Source: Paragorgia papillata
Taxonomy: Eukaryota > Cnidaria > Anthozoa > Scleralcyonacea > Coralliidae
DNA length: 64,000 nucleotides
Assembly: GCA_035771165.1 (NCBI GenBank)
Contig: JAWNZC010000409.1
Coordinates: forward strand, 1 to 64,000
Reading direction: 5' to 3'
Below are positions 10,101-22,289 of the stretch, one piece after another; position 1 is the stretch's first letter; every line of letters begins with the position of its first letter. Position numbers and translations under genes: made by a program. Under the pieces are notes generated by a model. It did not search any database and was not told the DNA's origin. It saw only the letters and a list, made by a program, of their open reading frames with translations.

Positions 10101-11865
10101 ACAGGTTTCCATGCTTTTTTTATTTATATAAAGTACATATAAATCTTGTGCTATATATTTTTAGAAAGCTTAACTAATAATGTCTTACATACGTACAGGA
10201 TATCCTTTAAAGTATTATCAAACATGTATAAGAAGTGAAAACGGACATGGGATCAACTAAGGACGCCATGTTGATCTCACAGACCTTCGAAATTAGCTCG
10301 GGCTTTGGTTTCATTTTAGTAACTTTTTCTTGACCAAATTTAAAAATCCTTTGGTGAAAATACAGCTCGAACGATGCTCTAAATCTGTATAGCGATCATT
10401 TTTTTGGAGCATAAGAAATAAAAAATTTGGAAGCGAGACGACTTTTGAGCCTTTGATTGTCATAACAAAGATGGCAGAAATATTTATATCACGAACTTTA
10501 CCTTCGAGGTTTTTGAACATTTTTAGGCATTTAAATGAACCATATTTTTGTCCCTAATAACATACGTACACTATATAAATATTGAGGAACATGTTACTTC
10601 TTTGCAAAGTTTCTTATATATAAATATGCGATATTTCAATGTTTATAGCCCATGCAAGCCCGACCTCAAAATTGGCATGATTTCGAAACTGACGAAAGGG
10701 TTTTTGTTGTTGTATACTTAAAAAGCTGATATTTTCAGTACATATATCATTTTTAGCAGCATTTCATTTGGTATATAGTATGACCTCATTTGGTATTAGT
10801 ATTTCATACTTTATATTTAATAGAAAAAAGCTGGAAAAACTGTGTTATAACCTGCAAAACTAAGTAAATTAGATTTTCTAACATCGCCAAGCAACATCGA
10901 GTCACAGCAGTGTTTCTGATTTATATTACTTCGTGGAATTTCTGCTAATATACCGAACAATTGTATATTGTGTGAAAGTGTCCGCAAATTTAATAACAAG
11001 AAACGGTGAGTTCACCTATATGTAATGTAAAATTTATAATTATAATAATTTTTTATAATACCTGTAGGTTATTAATGGACATTGGTTCAGTACATATATA
11101 ACTTGAATGAAAATAATCATATGCTTTCTTATAGTGTTGTACTATATTAGGTATATGTGTATTTTATATGGTAAGAAATGTAAAATTTAAGCTATAGCGG
11201 TACACTAGTGTATACCTGAAAGTGTACTGTACATTTGCAGCAACAGAACTGACAGTACGGTATACAGTAAACATAATAATAAGGCCCAGGGTATCTTAAT
11301 ATTTTTAATGACTATATTACCAAACTGTAGCAATAACAGACTCTCCTTGAAAGGGGTTAGCCAGTTGGATATAAAATTATTTTACAGTTACAGTATGTGA
11401 AAGCGTAATTAACACATCAATACTTTGTTGGTATTCATTGAACCTGGAGTCGTGTATAAGTACAGAAGTGCTGCAGGGTTATTTTATTTACATAATTTAC
11501 ATGTTAATATACACTTAAATGCATGCTGAAGTACATGTACTGGTATATTATAATATCTACTTACAGCAAGGTGTATTATTTTACAGATTATTCTATGTAT
11601 AAATACAGCTGTACCACAGAATCTGTATGCAGAAGTACATGTGCTGGTACAATAATGTATTTACAAATTACAAGACTTGAGGTATTTGTAATTTATTCTG
11701 TAGTAACCTCCTCCACAGGCAGCGCTGTGTCTTCCCATCCCAGCTGTGCAAGCAATGTTTTGGCATGATTGGACTATTTATTTCTCTGGCTTGGCCAAAT
11801 TCTAGGAAGATACAGGTTTGCCTGCAGAGGACTGGTTTAATAATAATACAGTAGAGCAGATCATT
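10101..11865. other. no gene seen (AT-rich intergenic)
   Basis: The sequence is AT-rich, with short uninformative frames only. It contains scattered GTACTGTA/TACAGTAC words but no clear element. It forms the 3' flank of the CMC-type gene that ends at 11898. Confidence 0.4.
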
Positions 11866-11871
11866 TTTATT
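11866..11871 (-). terminator. AATAAA polyadenylation signal
   Basis: On the minus strand AATAAA lies 26 bp after the TAA stop at 11898-11900 of the CMC-type gene. The position suits a poly(A) signal for a very short 3' UTR. It is supported only by motif and spacing. Confidence 0.5.
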
Positions 11872-11897
11872 TACATGCATAATGAACTGTAAGTTGG

Positions 11898-14031
11898 TTA
11901 TTCATTGTCCATCAATTGACCCATGTCAATGAACTCTGTGACTGCACTGTTTCTCAATTTTACAAATATTTCCTCATCAACTTCGTATGGAAACAAAGGC
12001 TGTCCATGACATAGGTCTTCAAAAGGTACCAAGCAGATGACATTTGTTTTTTCAAGTTGATATGCCAAGTAGGAGCCATCGAACCTGCATGTTACTGCTT
12101 TTTGAACAATTAGAAAGAAGGTCTCATTTATGCATACCATGTGTAATATATAACCAAACAAAGGTAGCTCATCTTTATTTGTGGCTAGACAAATAACATT
12201 GTCTAATGAAAAAGTTGTTCCATGTATGTCTAAATGCCTTGCCCTGTTAGAAAAAAAGGCAACCACAAAATAAATTAACATTGTCAAGCAATATCCAAAC
12301 ACCCTATTCCAAAATTACTAAGTGTGACACTGTATTGTAATCAAATACATTGTATCAGATTTTTGTTATAATAATTATTTTATAAATCTTGTGTTAACAC
12401 TCCACCAGGGGTTCTCAATTGATTTTCATGAGGGTCAGAGAAAAACATGTTTTGGGTAAATGCCAGGCAGAATAAAATCTCACAATTACATATTATAATG
12501 TACATGTATTGAGCAATGTGCAAACTTAAGGTGCTTTATTACTGCTAAAACCCTAAGGCCTAAGGCATTGATATGCATGGAAATGGAGGTCAGACAAACC
12601 AAAACAAACTTGTCTGGTGGTCAATCTCATGCATTTTCAGTTGTACCTTGTTTCGGCTGGAGATGGCAGGTGGTTTAGATGTCACTTTTCCATCACTTTT
12701 AGATGTCATTGTTCCATCCTGATTTTTGTGGCTGGATTTGGCCTGGGTATTGAGAACCCTTGGATTACGTTAACATTACATTTATACAATAATTGTAACA
12801 ATAAGAAAGAAACACGTATCAAACCAAGAGTAAAAGTGGTAACTTAATTTTTCTTGATATCTGAATAAGATTCAATTCAGAACTCGTATTCTGTACTGTA
12901 CTGTACTGTACTGTACTGTACTGTACTGTATAGTATAGTTATTGGGAAATACAGTAGTGTTAATTTTATATGTACTCACACTGAGAATGGTATTGTCCTG
13001 TCATTTGTTAGTTCATCAAATTGGTCCTGTATTTCTTCAGGGCAGTGGAATGGCCTTTCATCTAGTGTATAAATTTGGTAAGTTGACTTGTAATTACAGT
13101 ACATAAGAGATAATTATTTTGTGGAAACACCACGTTTATCGCTAAGCTTTTGACCTGTGTGCTGACCCATCAGAGCAGTCATGAAGGTCTGAGTCAACAG
13201 GTTGAAAGCTTAGCAATAAATAAACACATGGTGTTCCCACAAATTGTCTAGAGCTTTATATAACAGTATGTCACTATGCAAACATTCAAGAATTTAATGT
13301 TGTGTAATTGTTAATAATAATATGAGGAACTGTTTAATTTGAGACTTGACTTTTATATGTCTCCTGTGGAATTTGAAAAAAATTAACACCTGTGAGTGTG
13401 TTTTGGGGTAAAAATACTCAAACAAAAATAAATTTTATCCTTGCAAAATATAGATCGACCAACATTTTCCTGGTGGTTAGCTACTGTACAGTACTGTATT
13501 ACATGCGAGTGACAGGAACAATTTGGATATTTTAAGATACAATATATGTCGGATGTCTTACCAATCACCATGCTGTGTCCACTGTATAAGAAATTTGAGT
13601 TTGGCTGACCTGGTTGCATTAATAGCTGATGGCAGGAATAGTGCTGATGATGGTATGCCATTGATAATGGAACATTCTTGTAACTTTTGTTGATCATTGA
13701 CTTCTTAAAGAAACGGTGTTTTGCTTCAAATCTCATGCACCAGTGGGTTCTTAGTGGGCCAAATCTGTTTGTAAATGGTAAAAATAGTGTATCACATATT
13801 TATGTACAGACTGTATGTATGACTTGAGCATCAAGCCTCAATCAGGACTTGGAAGGAAAATGATTGTTTAATTAGCTTGAGTGTTGATTTGGCATAATTT
13901 ATTAGTTTCAACCTGGTCTGAACTTCCCATGTATTTGCAAGAAAAATTCATCACAGTAAACTGCATTGAAATTTGATTTTGGAAGTTAATAATGGGTGGG
14001 TGCACAATGGGGGCCTACAGTAAGAGGCATA

Positions 14032-14072
<41 letters not shown>

Positions 14073-16095
14073 TAGCATCACAAAATTATATTAATTTCAA
14101 ATTGCTTGGGTTGCTCACTAACTTGCCAGTTGCATGGCTAGATTCTGTTATAATATTATTAAATACAGTATACTGTAAATTACTTTAAAATTTGGTGTGG
14201 CATATGGACCAGATAGTGCCATTTTGGTGTTGTTGCCTCTCTCCCATAAAGTTCGACAAACAGCATGTGGTGTTCCTGTACCAGTGTTGCCAAGGTTACT
14301 GTGTCTTCCCTTGATATTTGCAGTGCCAAACACATATTTGTGATGATGAGCATCAATCGCATACAGTACCACTTCTTGTCATTCCGTGGTACAATCTTAC
14401 CAATAATGTATGGTAGGATGTTGCACAAGGTCATCATTTGTGCAGCTAAAAATAATTTCCAAAAGAAATAAGAAATTATTAAATATAATGTACTGACTAC
14501 TGTTCTATACAGTAGTTGTTCTTGATTTATCCAATTTACTGACCATATTGGTTCAGCTTGTGACCTGCAGAGTTCAGGACAACACGATCAATAGCTGATG
14601 GTCTATCTTTAGCTTCTATTCCCTTCAAATGTATTGTCTTGATTTCCTCGGACAACCAGTTGATAGTGAAAAGACCCAAGTTATCTATGACATGTCGAAG
14701 AAGTAGCTTCATCTCGAGTGGCACTATTCCTTCCAAGAGAATATGCATAATGTCGTGTGGTATACATTTGCATACATCAAAATACCTCACTTCATTAAGT
14801 ACACTGAGTCGTGTGATCCCCCAAAACGTGGACCAATAACTGCGGGCATTGTTTGTTAGATTCTCATTGTCGATGAATTGCACATGCTCCAGATGCTGTT
14901 CCAGTGCTCGAATCTGGCAACTATTGTGTGTGTGCTGCAATGATTGAATAGAATCAAATCAATCAATACAGAAAAATTACCGATTATGGCATGATATGAC
15001 TACCACCGACAGAGGGATATTTTGGGTAGAGTCTGTCGCCATTCCCTCAAAACCCTGACCCTATCGTAGATCTAAAAGGGCAATTTTTATCCTATATCCC
15101 AGACTATTTATAAGCTTAAAAATCGATACCCTATCACAGACTGAAATAGATCCCTATTCCAGACCGAATTAAATAGACACCCTAACTCAGACCAAAACTA
15201 AAAATTATCCACCCTATCCCAGACGTCTACATATCCTATCCATATGCTACAGTGTGGCACATACATGCATGTACTGTATACCCCAATATGGGGAGTATAT
15301 GCCTATATAAAGCAAAAATTGCATAATATTGCACTATATAATTATTGAACTATGTAGGTAAATTCTCTACCCTGACTTGGCAATGTTGGCAACATTGTTA
15401 TTAGTAGTATACAAATTTTGGTTCAATTGCTTTTGATAATGATCTATTAAAAAGCTGTTTATGGTTTTAATGATTGCAGAGTACAGTGCACAGTATACAT
15501 GTATATTATTATACATGCACAGCAGTATAATGTATTGTCTTTCCATATACCCATTAAGTGCTGTCTGATCGAGTTTTGTTAATTCTGTACTACTATATTA
15601 ATTAAATTTCTGGCCCCTAACCTTCTCTGGTATTTCATTTTGCTGGTCATCTTTGTGGCAGTAACAGGTTCTGCACATCCTCATAGCACCACCAACTCCC
15701 TCCTTAAATCCACCAACTAAATTTGCTGCTGGAGTGTCCCCTACAAATGCTACCAGCGTTCCTCTAAATGTTTTTATACCATTGTATGTCATAAGTTGTA
15801 CACCGTCATCCTACAAACAAATACAATGCGAATTACATGTCAGTGATTTTGATTCAAATGACTTTAGTGATCATAGCAATACTACTGTATACTGTTATTT
15901 AAAATTACTAAGAATTAAATGCTTGTGTTTTACTCACTCTGGCCAATTGATTCAGGTCATCCACAAATGGTTGTAAAATTTTGTCCACTCCATATTCCTT
16001 TATTGACTTTGACTTTGCAACTGCAAGGAGTTGTACTGCCCTCATGGTGGAACGATATTTTGGTTGGATGTTGCCAAGTACCCAATAAAAACATC
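11898..16095 (-). CDS. CMC (CACTA/EnSpm-like) transposase-type gene, seven exons, 5' incomplete
   Basis: Exons: 16095-15938, 15810-15622, 14934-14544, 14445-14184, 13764-13562, 13061-12980 and 12243-11898. All six GT-AG introns keep the frame (visible coding 1631 nt, 542 residues, stop TAA). Exon 1 gives CFYWVLGNIQPKYRSTMRA. Exon 2 carries FVGDTPAANLVGGF, a candidate second catalytic Asp, and CRTC, the C(2)C motif. Exon 3 has PHDIMHILLEG, the H(3)H motif. Exon 5 has MRFEAKHRFFKK, the candidate catalytic Glu. This D, C(2)C, H(3)H, E order is the hallmark of CMC-superfamily DDE transposases. The exon with the first Asp and the start codon was not found; upstream sequence is repeat-rich from 16140. 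No frameshift or stop is seen, and the many introns are unlike a fresh transposon, so a domesticated or recently active copy is possible. Family assignment is from motifs only. Confidence 0.75.
12406..12762. mobile_element. 357-bp hAT-like MITE in intron
   Basis: The termini are inverted: left CAGGGGTTCTCAATTG, right complemented CAAGGGTTCTCAATAC. CAGGGGTTCTCAA is a usual start for animal hAT elements. The 8-bp duplication is not clear, although GTTAACA occurs near both flanks. There is no transposase. It lies in the last intron of the CMC-type gene, between exons 13061-12980 and 12243-11898. Confidence 0.6.
12890..12932. repeat. (TACTG)n pentanucleotide microsatellite
   Basis: There are about eight tandem copies of TACTG, decaying into TATAGTATAG at the right edge. 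It lies in the last intron of the CMC-type gene. Confidence 0.9.
13118..13250. mobile_element. ~130-bp foldback MITE in intron
   Basis: The left arm begins TTTGTGGAAACACCACG and contains CGCTAAGCTTTTGACCTGT. The right arm, complemented, begins TTTGTGGGAACACCATG and contains TGCTAAGCTTTCAACCTGT. The arms pair over about 60 bp, leaving a short loop. It sits in the intron between exons 13764-13562 and 13061-12980 and has no coding capacity. Confidence 0.75.
14034..14072. repeat. poly-C tract of 39 bases
   Basis: This is an uninterrupted run of 39 C within the intron between exons 14445-14184 and 13764-13562. It reads as poly-G on the transcribed strand. Its exact length is likely to be unreliable in an assembly. 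Confidence 0.9.
15030..15232. repeat. degenerate ~36-bp repeats, CCCTATCNCAGAC core
   Basis: The words CCCTATCGTAGATC, CCTATATCCCAGAC, CCCTATCACAGAC, CCCTATTCCAGACC, CCCTAACTCAGACC and CCCTATCCCAGAC recur every 30-40 bp. This is a diverged tandem repeat within the intron between exons 15810-15622 and 14934-14544. Confidence 0.7.
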
Positions 16096-16140
16096 CTTAT
16101 AATATTAAATTAGCATTTATATGAGTAAAAATCGAGTCAT

Positions 16141-16250
16141 ATTATATACATACACACATACACACACACACACACAAACACAGACACACACAACCGCGCT
16201 CATGACATAGCGGATATGGTTTAGCAACCAGTATCCGCAAAAACATAGTT
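16141..16250 (-). repeat. dispersed repeat end, inverted copy of 23630-23720
   Basis: A CA-rich stretch is followed by AACCGCGCTCATGACATAG, CGGATATGGTTTAGCAA and ATCCGCAAAAAC. The same ~100 bp occurs in opposite orientation at about 23630-23720. This marks two copies of one repeat family, since no other matching boundary is visible. The 5' coding sequence of the CMC-type gene is lost at or before this point. Confidence 0.75.
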
Positions 16251-16734
16251 GAAATACTATTCTTCGTAAATGTTGTGAAGTTTTAAGCAAAACGTTTCGA
16301 AATATCAGCTTTCGATTAAACAAAGTTTCAGAGTCACTCAGGCGGTTGGTTCTTTAATAGCATGGAAACGCGGGTTTCAAGTTTAACTCACCCATCAAAA
16401 TAAACGGAAACATGAATATTACCGCAAATGCGAAGTAGCGATTGTGATTCACCTCAATTAATTAGTATAATCGTATTCCTTTTACTATTGATGTTGATCA
16501 ATACTTCTGATTGTAATACCTACACTGGAAGCCTTGAACTATGATTGAACTCTAATATTATCGATTACTCCGTCTTGACAATGCAATAGCCAGAGAGGTT
16601 TGGCCTTCGCCAAGTTTGTGCCAAATCCACTTTTGTCGGGCATGAACGCCCCTCCCGAATATATATTCAATTCAATTTATTCAACTTCAATATATAATAC
16701 ATTTATTTCATTCTATAATTTGTTCATTTGTTAA

Positions 16735-16826
16735 ATCACGACCCACGACGTTTTACCTACGACCCACGACTTTTTACCCACGGTCTGCGACTTTTTACCC
16801 ACGACATTTTACCCACGACCATTAGC
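16735..16826. repeat. short tandem repeat with TTTTTACCCACGAC core
   Basis: Around five imperfect copies of a ~20-bp unit (ACCCACGAC plus TTTTTACC) lie in a row. There is no coding content. From here to about 17140 I see only a 78-codon frame without motifs (16921-17157). Confidence 0.75.
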
Positions 16827-17142
16827 TACTCCCGGTAGGCGAGGTAGCAAATTAAAAGGAATCTTTATTGTACAGAATATAACACAGGATATAAAGATAA
16901 AAGTTAAATACTTAAAACTAATGTTCAGTTCAATCAGATCAGTTCAGAGTCTTCTTAGTTCTTCCTTTAGCTTTTTCTTAGTTCTTTCATTTCTTCTTCT
17001 GCTCAACTCTCCGATTGTTTTTTCCCCCCACAACTGCTCGACTCCAAAAAGGGAGGCTCCTTTTATAGTTTTTTTATGTACAAAACCACGCCTGGTATAT
17101 AGGTGTGCAGGAATCGACCAACCAGGAGCGTCAGACCACCAT

Positions 17143-18096
17143 ACTTTGCAGCATTGAATGAAGGCGTTGTCAACCGATCACAAGTACCAAGGAAAACGTT
17201 TGAAAAGTTTTTCCTTATATTAAACTAATATATTTCTCGACTACATTGGTATGGCAAAAAAGTAGATGTCATAAGGTATAAGACTGTCACCGTTTCAATG
17301 AGTAGTACGGAACAGTTCAACTTTGAATAATCATTACATATAGTTGTCGTTTGGATTATGTAAACATTACGAAGCTACTTCTTGGCCTAAAATAATGCTA
17401 AATTCAACAAGGCTACATAAACAAATTTGTGCCTGCCATGCGTGCAAGATCATACTGACAAGACAATAGAAAAGACTTCTAATTAAGAGAACTGTTGACA
17501 AGCTAGTAACTAAACCTATGACAGAGGCATACACCTAATTACTGTCGCGACATTTTGATAAAGCTACAGGAAGGCTAATTTATCTTACTTTTACGTAGTT
17601 TTGATTATATTTTCAGCTATTTGTTTGCATTGCGGCACCCTACAATAGAATAGCCAGAAGCAGCTATAGAGAGCTTAGTTATAGCTTTAGATATGTGTAT
17701 ATATGTTGTATAACATGCATTAAGAGTAAAGCAGCGAGAGAGCTTAGTTATAGCTTTAGATTTGTGTATATGTTGTATAACAATAGTATCCACTGCTTCC
17801 CGTTGATACAAAAACCATACATCAGGTCCAATATTACGATATGATACGGATGGTAAATTTCATTCACGATCCGTGACTTATACGGATGGTAAGAATAATA
17901 TCACGACCCGTAACTGACACACTTTACAGTTCGTGAAAGTACGTCAAGCTGTACCATACGAGACAATGACAAATTCTCTTAATTTACCATAGTTTATTTC
18001 AAGAATTATTCAACTCCAACTGTGCATTTCACTCATATACGACTCACCACATTTTCATACGATCCGTGCGTTTCGTCGATCCATCAAATGAATAAA
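17143..18096. repeat. repeat A, copy 1 (~0.95 kb)
   Basis: This runs from GCAGCATTGAATGAAGGCG to ATCCATCAAATGAATAA and is closely repeated in direct orientation at 20132-21127, with a few small indels (for example AACAATGGTAGATATG present only in copy 2). It includes an internal near-duplicate of AGAGCTTAGTTATAGCTTTA. No gene is seen; reading frames within it are short and shared only as shadows. Confidence 0.85.
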
Positions 18097-18169
18097 TTAC
18101 CCATGCAATTAATCTATCAAATGCATATCATCTATTCTTACCCTGTGCTATAAATTTAAAAACCAAGCA

Positions 18170-19432
18170 ACAGCTAGACGAAATATTAGAATCGTTGCTA
18201 TTGAAAGCTAGACAATATTCTGTTGTGCTTCGTTCTTTAAAAAACTATGCAAGAGCCCAATCACTATATGTCATATTATTATTATATGTTGCTTCGTTCT
18301 TTAAAAAATCACGCAGTATATCAGTATATATAATACCGGTTGTTGCTTCGTTCTATATAACAAATACGCGATGAATATTATGTCTTCTTCCTTTCTTCTT
18401 TAAAAAACACGAATGAAGAGCGCAATATTATAATATGATATTATTATATGTTGTTGCTTCGTTTTTTACAAAAACACGAAATATATCGATATCATATGTT
18501 CTTCCTTCGTTCTATAAGTAGCACCACACAGCTGGCAGCACATGAATATTATATGTTCTGCCTTCGTTCTATAACAATTATACAACACACATCAATATAA
18601 TATATTCTTGTTCCGTTCTTTAAAAAATGCTTCTTGCAACATATGAGTATTACATGTTCTTGCTTCATTCTAAAAAAATACGCAAGAGTGCAATACATAT
18701 ATGTCATATTTGATTATTATATGTTGTTGCTTCGTTCTTTAAAAAATCACGCAATATATCAGTATAATACCGGTTGTTGCTTCGTTCTATAACAACCATG
18801 CAATATTATGTCTTCTTTTATTCTTTAAAAACAACGCAAGAGCGCAATATTATAATATAATATTATTATATGTTGTTGCTTCGTTCTTTAAAAAAATACG
18901 CAATATATCAATATCATATGTTCTTCCTTCGTTCTATACGTAGAACCACACAGCACTTGAATAGTTACGTGTTCTGCATCCGTTCTATAACAATTACCAC
19001 ACACATCAATATCATATAGTCTTGCTCTGTTCTTTAAAAAACCACGCAATATTATATTAATATGTATATATATATATATGTATATATTAACAACCACGCA
19101 ACATATGAATATTACATGTTCTTGCTTCGTTCTAAAAAAACACGCAAGGGTGCAATACTATATGATTGTCATATTATTATTATATATGTCGTTGCTTTGT
19201 TCCTTAAAAAATCACGCAATATATCAGTAAAATACCGGTTGTTCCTTCGTTCTATAACAACCACGCAATGAATATTATGTCTTCTTCCTTTCTTCTTTAA
19301 AAAACACGCAAGAGCGCAATATTATAATATAATATAATATTATTATTATATGTTGTTGCTTCGTTCTTTAAAAAAACACGCAATATACCAATATCATATG
19401 CCCGTCCTTCGTTCTATTAGTAGAACCACACA
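18170..19432. repeat. AT-rich tandem array with CTTCGTTCTTTAAAAAA core, ~450-bp higher-order unit
   Basis: A core TTGCTTCGTTCTTTAAAAAA or a variant (TTCCTTCGTTCTATA) recurs every ~50-60 bp, followed by CACGCAATAT-like and ATATTATATG-like words. Larger units also repeat: the TGTCTTCTT...TTCTTTAAAAA block occurs near 18380, 18812 and 19277, i.e. every ~430-465 bp. The array directly follows repeat A copy 1. ORFs here come from TATA runs and are not credible. Confidence 0.8.
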
Positions 19433-19514
19433 GTTAAACTCTAAAACGTGATAGTTAAATCTTGAATAGAAATGAAAGTGTAGAACTGTAAAGTGCGCGA
19501 AAGACCCCTTTACG

Positions 19515-20131
19515 TTTAGTTTTTACAAAGAGATCTGAAGCGACTGCCGAAACCGTGCGCAGTGTTGTAATTAGCAGTGTTAACGATCTATATTAGTAGT
19601 GTCGAAATGAGGTATACATGCAACTGCCTCGTTCAGGCAGGCAGGAAGTTCAATCTTTGATAAGAAAAAGAGATCGCAGTGCTTTTAATAATTTCACAAA
19701 TTTAATTTGGATTTCAAACAATAAAGTTTAAAAGTATGACTGTATGAGCAACTCACCAGACATATTCAATTCTGATATTCTGCAACTGTTACTCAGCTCG
19801 TCGTTTATGGACTATACAGTATCTTCCTGTCTTGGAAGGCGTTGGCCCAGTGAGAGTGACTTTTTGCTTCGAACCAAAGTTATTTTATATGTTTCCTTGA
19901 CTGATGTGCAATAATCAGGTGACTAAGTTTAAATGCTGAGTTGGGCGCAACCCTTTATTGACGACAGAGTTATTTTGACAAATTCTCGGAATATGAGACG
20001 CTGGGCATGTGGAAGGCACTCGAAGCCGATCAGTGCATCTATGGGGTGCCATATCCGCCAAAATTATATAAATCCGAGATTAGCCATTATTCTGATTATT
20101 ATAGCCAGCATTTTTGCATATTTATTATACT
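19515..20131. repeat. repeat B, copy 1
   Basis: It begins with AGATCTGAAGCGACTGCCG and includes CTCGTCGTTTATGGACTATA and ATAATCAGGTGACTAAG. Homologous segments lie at 21122-21835 and, split, at 23275-23640 plus 25495-25830. It joins directly to repeat A copy 2. It is a non-coding dispersed repeat of unknown class. Confidence 0.8.
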
Positions 20132-21127
20132 TTGCAGCATTGAATGAAGGCGTTGTCAACCGATCACAAGTACCAAGGAAAACGTTTGAAATTTTTTTCC
20201 TTATATTAAACTAATATATTTCTCGACTACATTGATATGGTAAAAAAGTAGATGTCATAAGGTATAAAACCGTTATAATATAATATTTCACAGTTTTATT
20301 GAGCATTTACGGAACATTTCAACTTTGAATAATCATTACACATAGTTGTCGTTTGGATTATGTAAACATTACGAAGCTACTTCTTGGCCTAAAATAATGC
20401 TAAATTCAACAAGCCTACATAAAAAAATTTGTCCCTGCCATGCATGCAAGATCATACTGACAGGACAATAGAAAAGGCTTTTAATTAAGAAAACTGTTGA
20501 CAAGCTAGTAACTAAACTTATGACAGAGGCATGCACCTAATTACCGAACAATGGTAGATATGATCAGACTGTCGCGACATTTTGACATTTTGATAAAGCT
20601 ACAGGAAGGCTAATTGATCTTACTTTTACGAAGTTTTGATTATATTTTCATCTATTTGTTTGCATTGTGGCATTCTACAATAGAATAGCCAGAAGCAGCT
20701 AGAGAGCTTAGTTACAGCTTTAGATATGTGTATATGTTGTATAACATGCATTAATAGTAAAACAGCGAGAGAGCTTAGTCATAGCTTTAGACTTGTGTAT
20801 ATGTTGTATAACAATAGTATTCACTGCTTCGCAGTTGATACAAAAACCATACATCAGGTCCAATATTACGATATGATACGGATGGTAAATTTCATTCACG
20901 ATTCGTGACTTATACGGATGGTAAGAATAATATCACGACCCGTAACTGACACACTTTACAGTTCGTGAAAGTACGTCAAGCTGTACCATAGAGACAATGA
21001 CAAATTCTCTTAATTTACCATCGTTTATTTCAAGAATTATTCAAGTCCAGCTGTGCATTTCACTCATATACGGCTCACCACATTTTCATACGATCCGTGC
21101 GTTTCGTCGATCCATCAAATGAATAAT
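20132..21127. repeat. repeat A, copy 2
   Basis: This is a second direct copy of the repeat at 17143-18096, flanked on both sides by repeat B sequences. The B-A-B order suggests that A and B form parts of one longer element or a local segmental duplication. Confidence 0.85.
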
Positions 21128-21835
21128 TTCACAAATTTAATTTGGATTTCAAACAATAAAGTTTAAAACTATGACTGTATGCGCAACTCACCAGACATAT
21201 TCAATTCTGATATTCTGCAACTGTTACTCAGCTCGTCGTTTATGGACTATACAGTATCTTCCTGTCTTGGAAGGCGTTGGCCCAATGAGAGTGACTTTTT
21301 GCTTCGAACCTAAGTTAGTTTATATGTTTCCTTGACTGGTGTCCAATAATCAGGTGACTAAGATTAATGAGTTGCGTGCAACCCATTATTGATCATGACA
21401 GTATTATTTTGACAAATTCTCCGAATATGAGACGCGGGCCATGCAAGGCATTCGAAACCTATCAGTGCATCTATGGGGTGCCATATGATTATCTGCCAAA
21501 ATTATATAAATCCGAGATTAGCCATCATTCTGATTATTATCAAGCAATGTTGGTAATATTAGGCAGCATTTTTGCATATTTATTCAGCATAAGTTGTAAC
21601 ATTAGCCAGCTCTTTTCTCATTTTTCAGCGTAAGTTGTAACATTAGCCAGCTTTTTTCTCATTATTCAACATAAGTTGTAATATTAGCCAGCTCTTATTT
21701 ATCACTTTGTGTAATCGGTTACTTGTCATATGCAAACCGCTCGTGAATCAGAACTGCATGACGAAATTGTATGTATACATGCTAAATTAAGATGTTTAAT
21801 TTTGTATCGACCGTTTTATTCGATTAAGTACAGTT
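21122..21835. repeat. repeat B, copy 2, with a three-copy 41-bp tandem
   Basis: It is homologous to repeat B and ends with a TATCACTTTGTGTAATCGG block that also appears near 25697. At 21585-21707 a 41-bp unit with CATAAGTTGTAACATTAGCC is present three times. No gene is seen. Confidence 0.8.
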
Positions 21836-22175
21836 GAATCAAAGAAATAATTTTTCTTTACAAAAAGTAAGTTTGATAGAAAGTAAGAGAATGGTTATGT
21901 AGAGTAGATATAACGAATGGGTAAGAATGCGTTGGCGAATCCATTTATTGCCCGCTAATTAATATTTCCTAGTTTTATCCCAACTCCCGATAGCTCGAAC
22001 GCAACTGTACTACGGGGTTCAACTGTATATCCAGAGTTAAGAAAGAGATTAGTGAATATTGTGGTTGATATATACAGCAAGCTATATCAAACAATCACTT
22101 TGTTACAAAGTCGTTGCATCGGTCACGGGACATTTTTCAAATAAACTGATAACACATTTTGGAAACCTCGTAAAC
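21836..22175. other. no gene seen
   Basis: This is AT-rich spacer between repeat B copy 2 and the MITE remnant. No coding motif or repeat boundary was recognised. Confidence 0.4.
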
Positions 22176-22276
22176 TTAACCCTTTCATTCCCATCGGTGC
22201 CATTTGGCACTCTTATTTTTTACTCTGTCTGAGACCAGACGATTTTACTCGTCAAGGGTAGACCTCCTGGGGTGTT
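22176..22276. mobile_element. MITE remnant related to 52067-52186
   Basis: It begins TTAACCCTTTCATTCCCATC, then a perfect hairpin GTGCCATTTGGCAC, then CCAGACGATTTTACTCGTCA and AGACCTCCTG. The same ordered words occur in the copy inside the THAP-DDE transposon. The right terminus is missing here, where LINE sequence starts. Confidence 0.75.
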
Positions 22277-22289
22277 AAACTCGGGTTCA

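Noticed and set aside
16117..16323. 68-codon ORF with a V-C-V-C run
   Set aside because: Produced by a CA/GT microsatellite.
16100..16640. Missing first exon (first catalytic Asp) of the CMC-type gene
   Set aside because: I translated the minus strand here and found no segment joining in phase to exon 16095-15938, so none is annotated.
18888..19271. Two 69-codon ORFs
   Set aside because: Arise from TATA runs in the AT-rich tandem array.
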